Below, one piece after another: positions 1 to 12,462 of a DNA stretch of 64,000 nucleotides. The position numbers and the translations under genes were made by a program. The DNA comes from Filobasidium wieringae (Eukaryota > Basidiomycota > Tremellomycetes > Filobasidiales > Filobasidiaceae): assembly GCA_001600055.1 (NCBI GenBank), contig BCIV01000002.1:314287-378286 (forward strand), read 5' to 3'. The notes under the pieces were generated by a model. The model saw only the letters and a list, made by a program, of their open reading frames with translations. It did no database searches and was not told the origin of the DNA. Numbering within the stretch: position 1 is the first letter of the stretch; each line of letters opens with the position of its first letter.

Positions 1-176
1 ACCACGTCCGAGCCATTCCGATGGTTTCAGCTTGCCAGCTTTGGTTGCCGACTGACGTCGAGACGGTCTGGACTGTAGGTTTCGGGAGGAATGATATGTG
101 ATTGATCGCATTCAGCTTGGAATCTGAATACCTCAAATCCGGTTCTGGTCGAAAGAAACTCGTTATTCCGAGCCAT
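1..176 (-). CDS. possible 5' end of a gene running off the left edge
   Basis: On the minus strand an ATG at 176 opens a 48-codon frame (MARNNEFLSTRTGFEVFRFQ...) that ends at a TGA but contains a donor-like GTCAGT after ...SPDRLD. It could therefore be the first exon of a gene transcribed leftwards out of the window. The frame is short and I recognise no family. The only support is its position opposite the start of the next gene, which would make 177-848 a divergent promoter, and its non-repetitive composition. It may equally be a chance frame. Confidence 0.25.
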
Positions 177-848
177 TAGCAATGCATATATGAGCCCGAT
201 ATTCCCGTATCAAGGGAGCGAGGTATTTGCCTACGTATTATCAGATTGTGTGTAGGTTTAATCAATATCCTTCAATCAGATAACAGCATTTTCACACTCA
301 CGAAATGTGATCGATTCTGTTGCGGTCTCAGGTTAGCATCTAAGTACCCATTTGCATCGTCTTGGTCCCGTCAATTGAAAAACATAGATTTGAGATCCAG
401 TGCTAGTCAATACTGAATGAATTCGTCTCAGAGCTCTGTTTATTACTCTGTGAAGTTGTCAGCGTTGATCGGTTTTGTGAGCTGCTCATCTTGCATGTCA
501 ACAGGTCGGTTTCGTAGGCTATCCGCGAATCCGTTTGGTATGGCATTGGGTTTGGATTGTTATCGGTAGGGTATCTGATGAAAGCCTTCCATCAGATCTG
601 GGTAGCTGATACTTCAGCAAGATTGAGAATAGTTTCATCTAGTTGAAATATACCTAGACATGAAACGCTCACCACCGCGGTCCGACGATCACTTTGACGA
701 TTACGGCATAGTTATGCGTCGTCGACCTCCACATCGACGACCCAAGCAACCAAGCTCGGCGCTCATTCACATCTCATATCTTGCATCTCATCAAACTAGA
801 AGCTCTTGAAGAAATCTGATACATCGTAACTTTTAGCATCGGTCGACC
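177..848. promoter_or_regulatory. upstream region of the TUL1-like gene, with a uORF
   Basis: There is no convincing gene here. On the plus strand a 49-codon upstream ORF (660-809, beginning MKRSPPRSDD) ends 39 nt before the ATG of the ubiquitin ligase gene. If it lies in the leader it could modulate translation. I see nothing else distinctive. Confidence 0.4.
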
Positions 849-3800
849 ATGCCAATCGACTCAGGGAACCCGCCAGAGGACGACCGACCGACTCCTCGTC
901 CTGGTCCTCCTGCACCTGGACAGGCAGCAGCTGCTGCAGCAGCTACGCCAACTCCGGTCCGACCTATACCACAACCTATCTTCCTCGAACACAATGCAAT
1001 TGCAAACCAACAGCAACAGAGAGCTAGTCTCTCTAGCCTGATGTTTATGACTTTCTTCTTCTTCATGATGTCTGGTGGGGCGCCTCCTATGAGCTCGGAC
1101 GAGATTGAACAACGACGTGAGTTCATGAATACAACCAGCTTCGTAACCATCTTGCTATAGCTGAACATGACTTTATGGAAAACCAGAGAGCCAGGTCGGG
1201 AACTTTGAGAATGCTGTGACTCAGCTTCAACTTTATCTTAATGGATCGGAATCCAATTACACCTTTGTAGGTCTCCCTTGACAACTATAAGTGCCGCACA
1301 CGATCTTACCTTTTTACTGTGCCATAGTCTGCCCCACCTGTGCCTTCTGGCCTGACGCTTCTGCCTCCTTACTTGCACCGAGATCACTTCATAATAGATC
1401 CGGACGAGCCAACAGAAGACCCTTCCTTCATACCTCATTATTACCAAAACATCACAGGTTTCTATCGGGAAGCCGACACGCACTACCTAAACCTCAGCGA
1501 TCCATCCTCTTCAAACTCTATCAATCACTTTTTCCGTCACCTTTCCGAAAATCAGCATGGGGATCATAGAGAATCTCGAGCACGTCCTTTAATAAACGAA
1601 ACGAGTTGGAATCAGACGGTGGCTACGCAGAAGAGCGGTGGTTGGGATTGGCAGGGGATAGAGAAATGGTCGATGAACGTTAATGAGAAGGAAATAATAC
1701 CGAGGGATTACAATGGCGAATTGATCCTCGGAGGAACATCTAAGAGGAGAAAGGATGGAGGTGCTTGGGATGATTGGTCTTGGATACACGTCGTACGTGT
1801 TTTTGCTTCGTAACAGGTCCGAATGCAAAAGGCTAACGATACTTGCCAAATCCAGTCCGCCTTGACCTTCTCCAACAAGGACAAGACGAGCACGCTTGAC
1901 TATAACTTGGCAGGGGTACATCAGCATTCGACCGGTGAATATACCATGATCGGGATGCCTGCCGGGTACGTTTTATGTCTTCATTGAGCCCCCAAATGTA
2001 TCAACGCTGATCCTCTTTTGTTCATTCGCCACCAGCCGTGGAGTTGACGTAAGGAAGTTGCCATCGTTGATACCGGACAAACATGCTAGGAACTTGACAG
2101 GCAAGATGGTACTGTTCGAAATGCAAAGGCATCTTGCTCGAATACGTGCAGATCCTAGTCTTGCTAGTGGGAGTGGCAGCAACACAGATGAGACAGGTAA
2201 GTTCGATGCGGTAGTCACCGTTACATTTAGCTGATACGACTTCGAGCAGAAGCCGAACAAGACTCTCCCTCTTGTCCCGTTCAAGTACATCTTCGCCTTC
2301 TTCCCGTCCCGTTTCCCTACTCAAAATCGCAGTTGAAGGAGTACGAGAGCGAGATCCGGAACCCGACCGGTATCTACGTGGAAAAACCACCTTTGGGCAT
2401 TCAGATGGAAGGCGTCGCGATCTTTGAGGAATGCGGTGTAGCTTTCGGTCTGACAGGAGGTCAGGGTACCGAGTGAGTGATTCTCAGACAAAGTCTTCGA
2501 GGCCCGTATGAACATCCTGTTTGTTATTCAGGGCAGACAATTTCTGGAGAAAATCGATTCACTGTGAGCCGTGGACGGACATACGCCTCGTACTCTCGCA
2601 TGCTGATGTTTTTCGATCGTAGATGCGATCTACGCCTCTCTTGCCAACCTGGTAATCCTTTTCCTATTCGTCTGGGAGATGGAAGCGACTAGGACGCCTA
2701 GTGGATTAGCCAAGGTCTCTTTCTGGAGCATCGTACTGATGATCGGAGCCGACTCTTGGCTGTTTTCTGCGGTAAGGCGGCAGAATATAAGTCTTTGGAG
2801 TATCATTGAGCCCTATCTTGTTCTCAATTCTAGCATGCAGTCGTGGCGATCATGTCCGACAATATCACCACGCTGCCCTTACTTATACCCTCATTCCTCT
2901 GTTTGTGCACTGCGCTTGTGTTTGGTCCGGTGAGTACCCAAATACTAATGGACTATACCGCGTTCCATACGCTAAATGTTGGCTCACAGCGATTCGGCGT
3001 GATGCTTCATCGAGTGCAATCTCTTGAAACCCCTGTCGCACCGATAAGACCAACCCTAAACTCTTCTACTTCGCCAAATGCTCCAGCAAATAGCGATGTC
3101 CAAAATACTGGCTTGGAGGTCCCACCTGCACCCTCCCGACTGGAGACGATGCAGAGAGAGATCAGCAGGCACCCGAATCTGCGCTGTTAGTACTGTACTA
3201 GTATCGGCAAAATTAGTATACTGATCATCTGTTCCACTCAGGGTTACTACTCCTGCTGTTCTGGGCATTCCTGATGTTCATTGGAATTTTACCTCAAATC
3301 GTACCATTGCTGCTCGGCGTGCTGTATTCGTTCTGGCTGCCCCAGATCTGGAGGAACGCTCGACGAGGTAACCGAAAGGCTCTAACATGGAAATTTGTGC
3401 TGGGTATGAGTTGCGCCAGACTAGCTTTGCCCCTTTGTAAGCCTACAACTGCCCCTCGCGTAGCGCCTTTTCAGTTACTAATCTCCTTGTTGCGAGAAAA
3501 GATGCTTTCGGTTGTCCCGATAACGTTTTCTTCATCGAGACGTCTAGTAGGTCTTCGTTATGTTTACTCTGTGATCCAGCTGACAGAGAGGTGACATAGG
3601 CTCTATCTGGATGTTGGCTGCTTATGTTTGGGCCCAGGTTCTCATTCTTGCTATACAAGAGCGGTTTGGAGCTTCTTTCTTGTGAGTAGCTGACCGGTGC
3701 TGCTCGATCCTCCAGGCAGACTGATGATCTCGTTCGTCGCGTCCAGCTTGCCACAGAGAGTGAGTGCGCCCCTGTTCGTCGTTGGTGGAATGTCGTGCTA

Positions 3801-4233
3801 AGTGCTAACACTATCTTTCAAACAGTTTGCTCCTCCCCCTCCATACGATTATCATCAACCTCTTCCAATCGGAGATTCCGAGTCGGGCCAGCAAGATTTC
3901 GGCAACTGTTCCATCTGTATGGAATCAATACTCGTTGCTCACGTTGCTACACCTGGAGCGGACGATAAATATCCTGCAGACGATAAGTCAGGTTTCAGTT
4001 CTACGGCAGCCAACGTGGGAGCGGCTGGCAGCAGGATGATGAACATGAACTTCAGAAGGACATACGCATTAGCTCCATGTCACCACCTTTTCCACACAGA
4101 CTGCCTTACACAATGGATGGCAATCAAGGTACAATCGCTTTCAATTCCGTTTCTTGATCGAGCCTGACCGACATTTGCATCCATTTTTCAGAACACATGT
4201 CCCCTTTGTAAAAGGGGTCTGCCGCCACTCTAG
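849..4233 (+). CDS. TUL1: transmembrane RING E3 ubiquitin ligase, Tul1/Dsc1 family
   Basis: This is a Golgi/endosome multi-pass membrane ubiquitin ligase, the catalytic subunit of the Dsc complex in fungi, which ubiquitinates membrane proteins. In fission yeast it also acts in SREBP activation. I assembled about a dozen exons; the first are 849-1116, 1187-1266, 1328-1792, 1856-1965, 2036-2196, 2250-2472 and 2532-2563. The N-terminus has a Pro/Ala-rich tract and a hydrophobic anchor (LMFMTFFFFMM). A luminal domain with several N-x-S/T sites follows, then a run of membrane segments (ANLVILFLFVW, LLIPSFLCLCTALVF, LLLLFWAFLMFIGILPQIV). The protein ends in a RING finger, with CSIC near 3904, CHHLFHTDC near 4078 and CPLC near 4200. 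The stop is only ten codons after the last zinc pair, as in the family. The length is roughly 800 residues. It is convergent with the coiled-coil gene, with 3' ends about 155 bp apart. Exon borders in the 3.4-3.8 kb part are the least certain. Confidence 0.85.
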
Positions 4234-4388
4234 ATATACGTGTATCCCATTCAAGTTGTAAATTATTGTATCATGCTGCATTCTTGAATACCAGACATCG
4301 TATAGGGTATCATCTAGTCGTGCATTAGAAATCGTTATAACAGTATTGACCAAGATTCTTTCGTGAGATAATTCAGGATTAAGGGGTT

Positions 4389-7300
4389 TCAGGGCTGTAA
4401 GTAGGTTTGGAGGTGGCCATAGTCAGCGGTGAGTTTCGATCACTCGATGATCATGCTTACATTGGCGTGTTCACGCGCTTTGGCCAGCTCAGCTTGCAGT
4501 TTAGCTATCGCTTCTTCGTGCTCTTTCTTTTGATTGTCGATCTCGGCTTGCATCGCTTCTTGGGTATGGGCGAAGATTTCCTTGCTCATGGCAGCAGCCT
4601 AAGCGAAAAATGGCATTTGGCTGGTCAGTCTCGAAGCTCAAAATGTACACCGAAGACTTGTACTTACCTCTCGCGCATCGGACAATTCAGAATCTTTCTC
4701 TGACAACCTCTTCTCCAGCGCTTCCGCCTTCTCAGTGAGAGATTCGACCTCTTTTCCGACAACGATCATCTTCTCATCGGATGTTTGAGATGCCCTCTGA
4801 AGAGACTCTACACTCGCCAGCCTCAATGATAGCTCAGCTGACTTCTCAGCAAGATCTTTCTCCATAGTAGCGAATTCAGTGGCGTGTTCTCGTTGCAAAG
4901 CGGCCAAGGATTGCTGATACCTCAGCTCTTCCGCCTCAACGCTTCGCTTTTGTTCTTGCTCTGAGCGTTCTATGGCTTGTTTGAGTTCCGCATTCTGTTG
5001 AATGAGGTCGTTTATCTGCAAGCTGTCTGTCTCTACTCTCTGTTGCGCCAAATCTTTCTCTGCTTCGACTTTGACCAGCACGTCAGCGTGTGCAACGCGA
5101 AGGGCCTCGAGCTCAAGTTGAGTCTTTGAGATTTCTTCTCCATGGAGTTTAGCCATATTGGCTGACAGATGATCATGGCTAGTCAGAAGTTCTTGCTCTC
5201 GAGCACGTAGCTCTTGAACCTGGGTTTCATGAGAAGACTGCATAATTTCAATCTCCTTCTGATGGTCGTCTAGCTTCTTCGAGTGACTGGTCATCTCTTT
5301 CTCTAAACGCTCGAGTTCTGTATTCTTCGCTTGGATTATCTCTTGCAGTCCCTGAGCCTGTGCGTCCTTCTCCTCTACATGCTTGGTGCGCAATTGCTCT
5401 AGAGTCGAAGTATGACGTGTCTCAAGCGAAACGAGCTCATTTTGGTGAGATTTAGCAAGTTCGGCTTTGATTTGTTCGGGGTCAACCTGGTTCTCAGAGA
5501 GTTCAGCGATCGACTTCTGCAGCTCTTCGATCTTTTGCTGATGTTGTTCGGATTTATGTTTCTCTTCCCCGTGGAACCATTCAGCATCAGCAACTCGACG
5601 TTTGGCGTCGGTCAGAGTGGGTTCGACATCAGCCAATTCAGCCTGTGCCGTCTGAAGATCGCTTTCTACTTTCTCTTGGAGAAGTCTGATCTGTACCAGT
5701 TGACCTTGACTCGTTTCCAGATCCGCTTTAACTGCATCGAGCTCTTTCGCGGCGGATAATTGGGCTTCTTGAGACAAATCGAGAGCCTCGACAGCAGTGG
5801 TGACCTTGGTTTTCTCACCTTCGATTTCTTGGGTTAGTCGCTTAGTCTCGGCAAGATATTCCGAAGCTCTAGTGTCGAGCTCTGAAAGTCTTGCTTCGGC
5901 GTCAGCTCGTTCTTCTTGCAGACGTTGTCGCTCGTTGATAGCAGTCTGAGCTCGAGATGTTTCTGCTGCTAGACGTTCTTTGGATGCCGCTAATTCGGTC
6001 TGAACGTCTCGAAGGCTGTCTTGGACAGACGTCAGCTTGGCTGCTGCCTCCATTGCCTCACTTTGTGCGGTGACTAGGGATCGCTTTACAGCTTCATGCT
6101 CCGTTTCTTTCGCTGTCATTTGCTCTTCCAATTTAGCTAACATATCGAGCTGATCGTTACTGGTATCAAGTCGTTTCCTTGCATCAGCAAGTTCAGACTG
6201 AGATACAGACAACTGCTCCTGTAGCTTGATTATCAGAGATTCCTTTTCATCAAGACTAGCTTTCACTATCTCGGACTCTTCGTTGTGGTGTTTCGCTTCC
6301 AACAAGTCTAACTCGAGATTCTGAGCGGTCGATTCGGCTTCTTCAAGTCGTTCTTGCAATGAAAGGACCTTTGCTTCCTTTTCTTTTAACTGATTTTGTA
6401 ACTCGTCGCTCTCCGAACGAGCTTTCTCGTTCTGCTGCAGGACAATCTGCATCGCCTTTAGTTCTTGTTCGAGCCTTTTTGATTCAGCCTGTGAATCCGT
6501 CATAGCTTGGTCTTTGGCTGTGACATCCTCAGCAAGCGATTGTAATCTTTCTTCCATTTCTTGGTTGCTTTTGAGTTGATCGTCTAGTTCTGTTTGTAAG
6601 GCGGAAAGGTTGGCTTGCGAAGCAGCAGTACGCTCTTCCCCCTCCTTCAAATGTTGTCGCAGAGCTTCGGCCTGCTTTTCCAACTCGTTAAGAGTCTGCT
6701 TCACGGTCACAACTGCTGTCTTCTCAACTTGAACGGCATCTTTGAGCCTATCGGCCTCCAGACGAGTAGCAACGAGATCTTCTTCGACCTGTTTTATGCG
6801 CTCTTCGCGAGACTGCAAGAGCTGTTGTAAGGAGTCGCGCTCTTCTAGTGCTTGTTTGGCGGCCAAGCGCATGTCCTCCATCTCGTTTTGAAGGTGTTGA
6901 AGATCGCGCTGTGCTGTCGATTGCTCTTCCAACAGTCGTTCCGATTCCTGATTCTTCAATTCTAAAAGTGAATGCAACTCGGCTTGCTTGGCAGATTCTG
7001 TTTTCAACTGGGCAATCTGACCCTCTGCATCGATCAATTGCTGCTTGGACTTGTCGAGAGTGTCTTTTGTTCGTTGTAATTCCCCTGCTTCGCTATCGAG
7101 CTCGCCTTTGAGTGAGCTTTCTAGTCGAGAGATCTCAGTTGCATGCTCTGCTTTCTGCGTTTCTAAAGCCGAACGAAGTGCGTCGCGAGACGATAGTTCG
7201 GCCTCTTGCGTCGTCTGTAACTGCCGCATAATCTCGGATCTCTCGTCTTTCGTTACACTTAGTTCCTTCTCGATGGCTGACAAACTGTCTTCAGCGCGTT

Positions 7301-10300
7301 GCAATTCGAGTGTCAGATTGGAGATTTCCATATCCATGTCTTTGCTGAGCGTGGTCCTCTCCTCTATATCTGACTCCGCTTGAGCCAGTTTGGTCTTGAG
7401 GGTTTCAATATCCTCTGCAACCGAATCGGCTCGGCTCTGTGCCTGTGAGGCTTCCTCTTGAGCTTGAACTAATCTCTCGTGTACTTCTCGCTCTTGCTGG
7501 AGAGCCTTATCGAGTCTCGCTTGTAGTTCCTCGGACTGAGTCTGCGCTTCCTCCTCCATATCCGAAACTCGCTGAGTAAGTTCCTTTACTCGATCTCCTT
7601 CTTCCTTTAACTGGATCCGCGCGCGTTCCAAGTCCTGCAAAGCATTCTTGCCGATATCTTGGGCCTGCTCAATAGTCTCAGCTCGGTCTTTTTCAAGTTT
7701 GGCGATCGCTTCTTTTAATTGGGCTTCGACCTTGGCAGCATCTGCTATGGCCTGATCCCTTGCCTCTTCGGCAAGCCGGCGATCAGTTTCGAAAGAATTT
7801 AGCTTGACGTCCAATTCAGTGGCATTGGCTTCAAGAGCATTTGCCCGTTTATCGCTCTCAGTAACGGCCTCCTCCTGTCTTGCAAGTTTAGCTTCGATTT
7901 CGGAAGCTTTCTGGTCGAGAGCTTGTATTTCTTCCTGACGCGCCGCTAATTCCTCTGCGAGCTTGGAACACTCCTGCTCAGATTTCGAGACCTGCTCCTG
8001 AAGTGACATTCGGACAGCTTGGTGGTCATCAGAATCTGCCAACAGTTTCTCAAGTTTCTCTTCAGCGGCCGTTAGGTCTGCCTTCGCCTGATCCAGTTCC
8101 GCCTTGACGGATGCGACGTCTTGTTGCATGCTGTCAGAAGACTTTTAGTATGATGACAGTTAGCTTAGACACATCGACTAATCGGATCTTGTCGAACTCA
8201 CTTCAACCTCTCGAGACCTTTCGATCAAGGCTTGTTCCAAGGCCGATACCTTATCCTCCAGCGCTCTCAACCCTTCGAGCTTTCCCTCCGCATCCTGGAG
8301 CTTACTCTGCACAGATATAGATCGTCAGTTTCAGAGACGTCGAGTAAAATCTGGCTTCACGGCTTACGGTCAAGTCTACAATCTCCGCCTCGAGCGTTTC
8401 GATTCGGTTTCCGCGCTTCTCAGCGTTGAACTTCCATTCTTGAACCTCTTCATTGAGCTTGTTGATCTCGACTGAAGTCGCATCATGAGACGAATTTAGA
8501 TGCTCGTACCTGAAGAATTGTGACGTCAGTTATCAGAATCGCCTTAGGGAAATATACGACACCCACTTGGATACCAAATCGCTCAATTCTCGTCTGGTCG
8601 AACTATACTTCAATTCCATCTCCTTCAACTTGGGTTCGAGCTCCGCCTGAGAACGAATTAATTCAATCAGTGCACGGCCCTTGCAATAGGCCGTTCGCAT
8701 CAGACACGTACCGCATCAACGCCGTCTTTGCGAACCTCAGTCAACAGGCGTTCTCGCTCGTCGATCTCGTGCTTGCAATTGATGATTTCCTTCCGCAGCT
8801 TCTCTACCTCTTCATGGGCGTCTTTGAGCTGCGAAGGCGATGAGTTAGACTCTCATCACGAAGGCCTTTTCGATTCGAATCTACCTTTGTTTCCATCTCG
8901 GACTTTCTGACCGTACCGACTCTGCTCACAGCTACTCCTCCGGCACTGTTCGATCGAGCTGTTACACTGCTAACATTTCTAGTAGCAGGAGCGACTGAAC
9001 TAGTTCTGCTTGCCGCCCCTCCGGTAATTGATTCATCCTTCTTCTTGAACTCTTTGATAGGGACAGAGGGAGCTGCCATACTATTGATAGAACCTGCTGT
9101 CATCGACGCCCTCATCCTAGCAGCTGTAGGACTCTTAGGCCCCGACCCTCCGCCAACGGAAGTCGATCGAGTTGCGCCCGCACCAGTGGCATTGATCTTG
9201 TCTACCCCAGTAGTGGGTCTAACTCTACCAGCAGCAGCAAGAGCAGTCCCGCTTGAACCTGCAGAACTGGAAGTAGTCGTCCTGATTCTGACAGGTTCTC
9301 CTCTAGCGGTTATAGTGGCGGTACTAATAGCTGGCATTCTAGCAGGATGAGGCAAGAGATTCTTAGGAGGAACAGGTGCGTCCCGTGAGCTAGCGCTTGC
9401 TCGAGAAGCGGGAGCGACGGGAAGAGGTTTATCGGCTGCTTTTTGAGCGGAACTGGCGGTAGGTTTTGTCAAGGAGGTCTTTATCGTTCGAGTCGTAGTA
9501 GTGGTGATGGATGTTGCAGGGCGGGCGGTGCTGGTGGAAGATTTGGCTGCGGAGGATGAGGCGGTAGCACGGCGGAACAAACCGGTCTTGGATGCCGATA
9601 CGGGTGGTTTCTCTACACAATCGGAATAGCATCAGGTGACAGTCTATCTTTGTTCAACGATCTTAACGAACCGTCGACCTTTTTCAATGACCCAGTGCTC
9701 TCCTTTCTAGCTCCCATAACAGCGCGCTTCACGCCTTCAGCAGAGGCGCTGACTCTAGCTCTGAACGCAGGTCGTGCCGCACCAGCTCCTCCGACAGGTG
9801 TAGATGTCCCGGATTTACTAGCCTCTGACAGAGCAGGAGTAGCTGGCTCAGATACTCCATCGACTTGCTGTGCTTCGCTGACCATATCAAGGCTTCCGCA
9901 TTTGTCAACATCCATACTACCTCGGTAGCTACTATCGTCGCTCTTGATACTGCCAGATTTTCGTAGGCTGGTTCCGACCCCTTTGAAACTCATTCGCTTG
10001 GCGAGGGACTCAACCCCCTTTTTGGACCTTTTGGACGAAACAGGACTGTCAAGGGTAGGATCATGGCCGATCAAGTCAGATGAGGAAATGAGGACTGCAT
10101 CCGGATCATCATCTTCTTCCTCAGGTTTGAAAGGGACAGAAGAAATTTCTGTTTGGTCGTTTGGAGCGCTTGCTTCAGCTCCGGGAAGATTGATAGAAGG
10201 AACTTCCGGTGTAGTTTCGATCGAAGTGTGAACCTTCTCATGTTCAGCAATACCATCCACTTTTTCGGACAGCTTATCCGCGTCCTCAAGGGTGGGACTG

Positions 10301-10464
10301 ACGATAGGCTCATCTTTTTCAGTAGTATCAGTCGAAGTCGGCTCCAGAAGCAGCTCTTCTTGATCCTCGAGTTCGACTACTGTCTCACTCTCGATAGGTG
10401 CATCTGGTTTGAGTTCGATGACTACTGGCCCAGCTTGTTTGTCGGGGAGTTCAAGCTCGGTCAT
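4389..10464 (-). CDS. very large coiled-coil protein with a Ser/Thr-rich N-terminus
   Basis: Exon 1 (10464-9672) encodes an acidic, Ser/Thr/Pro-rich region. The second (from 9612) encodes a basic Ala/Ser/Thr-rich region beginning KPPVSASKTGLFRRATA. From about 8850 the sequence becomes heptad coiled coil and continues through one 3.5-kb exon (about 8129-4670) full of Glu, Gln, Lys and Leu. Two short exons close it, the last adding a single Pro codon before TGA at 4389; reading past the last donor would also stop within a few codons. Introns start with GTTCGT (after exon 1), GTAGAT, GTACGT, GTGGGT and similar. The total is about 1850 residues. Basic low-complexity followed by long coiled coil is typical of cytoskeletal or Golgi tethering proteins, and cryptococcal relatives are often called 'M protein repeat' proteins. 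That label reflects coiled coil only, so no function should be read from it. It is divergent from the reductase gene at 11068. Confidence 0.75.
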
Positions 10465-11067
10465 CGTGGTATGACCCCTAATCAGTAAATCTTGATGGGT
10501 AGTGTTGAGAGGTGAAAGTTGCTAAGATCTGTCTTTAAAGGGTCGTGTCTAGTCCAGTTTCGTTGGTGTCGTCAGGTCGGAATGAAGAAATTCTATATGA
10601 GATCCGGGCAGGGTTGGTGAGGGGGTAGATTGATGCTGACTGTCTTGACAGAAAAAGTGATCAAGCTTGATTCAGGTGAAAGTGGTTGTTGTGTTTGTTT
10701 GTTCGTGTCCCTGAGCGCATAACGCAATATCATATACGCGTCGCTTTACGTGATCACAATCCTGCGTCTGCGTCGCCCTTCGTCACAATCCAAATCGTCA
10801 ACAAGGCAAGAAGTCAACGGTCGTGTCTCATGTCTCAAAGATTTAGGATCTTCAGCAGGAACGCACACTCCAATACTGTCGCCTCACCTAGCAAGAAAAA
10901 AAGCAGCCCTTTAAACCTTTTGACTCTTATCTAACACCTCCAACCTTCCTGCCTAACTGCGCTGGGTCGACTCCAGCAGAGCAACAGGCATCATCATTAG
11001 TATACCTCCCTTCTGGCTCTCGGTGATCGTCATCCTGGCAACAGGAGTACTCACCAAGTGTATCGTC
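10465..11067. promoter_or_regulatory. divergent promoter between the coiled-coil gene and TSC10
   Basis: About 600 bp separate two divergent start codons. It holds an A-rich stretch near 10890 and pyrimidine-rich tracts before 11000. The frame of the TSC10 first exon continues open upstream without an ATG to a stop near 10954. I see no gene or known site. Confidence 0.5.
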
Positions 11068-12462
11068 ATGCCAGCCTTTTTCCGAAAGAAGATTGACTTT
11101 TCTGGAACAGTAAGTAATCTCTTCGATATCCCTCCTGATACCGTGAATGACGATGGGGTCTGCGCAACAGCATTGTTATGTCACGGGAGGGTCGTCCGGA
11201 CTGGGCCTAGCTCTGGCAGAAGATTTGGCTCGAAAGGGCGCTCATATCACTATCGTCGCGAGAGATGTAAGGAAGTTGGAATCCTCGGTGGACAGAATCA
11301 AGGCGAGTCCTAGCTTGATGCTCTTCAGCGTCCAACCTCCGCAATTAAACCGCCTCGATCTCTTCGTCATGCCACAGTCTCACGCTTCATCATCTCAACA
11401 ACGTATCCTCTACATTTCCAGCGATCTCTCTCAGTTCAAGTCATCTGCTCAAGCATATTCACAAGCTACGAAACTTCATGGAGGGCATGTCCCAGACTAC
11501 GTCTTCCTCTGTGCGGGAACCAGTCGACCTGGTCATTTCATCGAGATGAGCGAGAAAGATTTGATGCACGTGAGTCGATTGATTCGCTTCGCAGCCTTGT
11601 CCGCTTGTGGCTGATCAACTCGATTCTTCCCTTTTAGAACCTGAATATGACCTATCTCCCAGCCCTTCATACCTCTTCAGTTGCTATCCGTCAGATGATC
11701 AAATCTAACGTCCAGAACGGCCGGATCATCTTCGTCTCCAGCTTCTTAGGGTTAAACGGTTTTGCAGGATACACGGGGTATTCAGCTGGAAAATATGCTA
11801 TTCGAGGTGCGTAACGTTTTACTTTCAAGTGACTGCCGCTTTACCGATCATCGACCCCTAATCCCCGCTTCCCGTTCAACCAGGTCTAGCCGATTGTCTC
11901 CGCTCAGAGACCTTGTTATACGAGAAGTCACACAACCTCAAGATCCACTTGTATATTCCCGCTGGGATCCTGTCTCCCGGGTATGAAGAGGAAGAGAAAA
12001 CTAAACCCGCTGTCACCCGGAAGATTGAGGATGGGGATACACCTATGAAACCGGAGGAATGCGTAGGGAATTTGATCGCTGGTGAGATCTTGTTGATTGC
12101 TTATATGTAAATTGCGACTGATTTTGATCCTTCCGCTTGAGCCGAATAGGCATGGAGAAGGGGTATTATCAGATCACCAATGATCTGATCACGGATCTCG
12201 TCAGAACCCAAAGTCGAGGAGGAGTCACCTGGAACAACTTCTTCTGGGACCTCCTACTCAGTTTCATCGGGCTTGTGAGTCGACGTGTTCGTTCTATCTA
12301 ATCGAATTCTCGTTCTGATAAGAGCCTTATTAGATCGGGCTTCCAATTTGGAGGATGTATGCGGATGGGATCGTTAGAGGCCAAGCGGCCGTTCATGCCA
12401 GGGAAGTGAAGATCAATATGGATGGACTTGAGAGTGATCATGACCACGATGACGACAAATGA
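11068..12462 (+). CDS. TSC10: 3-ketodihydrosphingosine reductase
   Basis: This short-chain dehydrogenase of the ER membrane reduces 3-ketosphinganine to dihydrosphingosine with NADPH, the second step of sphingolipid synthesis. I chose ATG 11068: a 14-codon first exon (MPAFFRKKIDFSGT) splices from 11109 to 11171 and joins directly to HCYVTGGSSGLGLALAE. That is the family's entry into the Rossmann fold, with the TGxxxGxG motif. An asparagine-containing NLNMTYLP strand follows. The catalytic YxxxK is seen as YSAGKYAIR, split by an intron just after it. The later part carries IPAGILSPGYEEE and a C-terminal hydrophobic stretch (WDLLLSFIGLIGLPIW) for membrane association, ending in an Asp/His-rich tail. 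At least five introns are present, and the predicted length is close to other fungal Tsc10 proteins. An N-terminal extension from a further upstream exon cannot be excluded. Confidence 0.88.

Noticed and set aside
5412..7383. Several plus-strand frames of 70-115 codons
   Set aside because: They lie opposite the 3.5-kb coiled-coil exon, and their Ser/Leu-rich translation is the complement of Glu/Lys/Gln codons.
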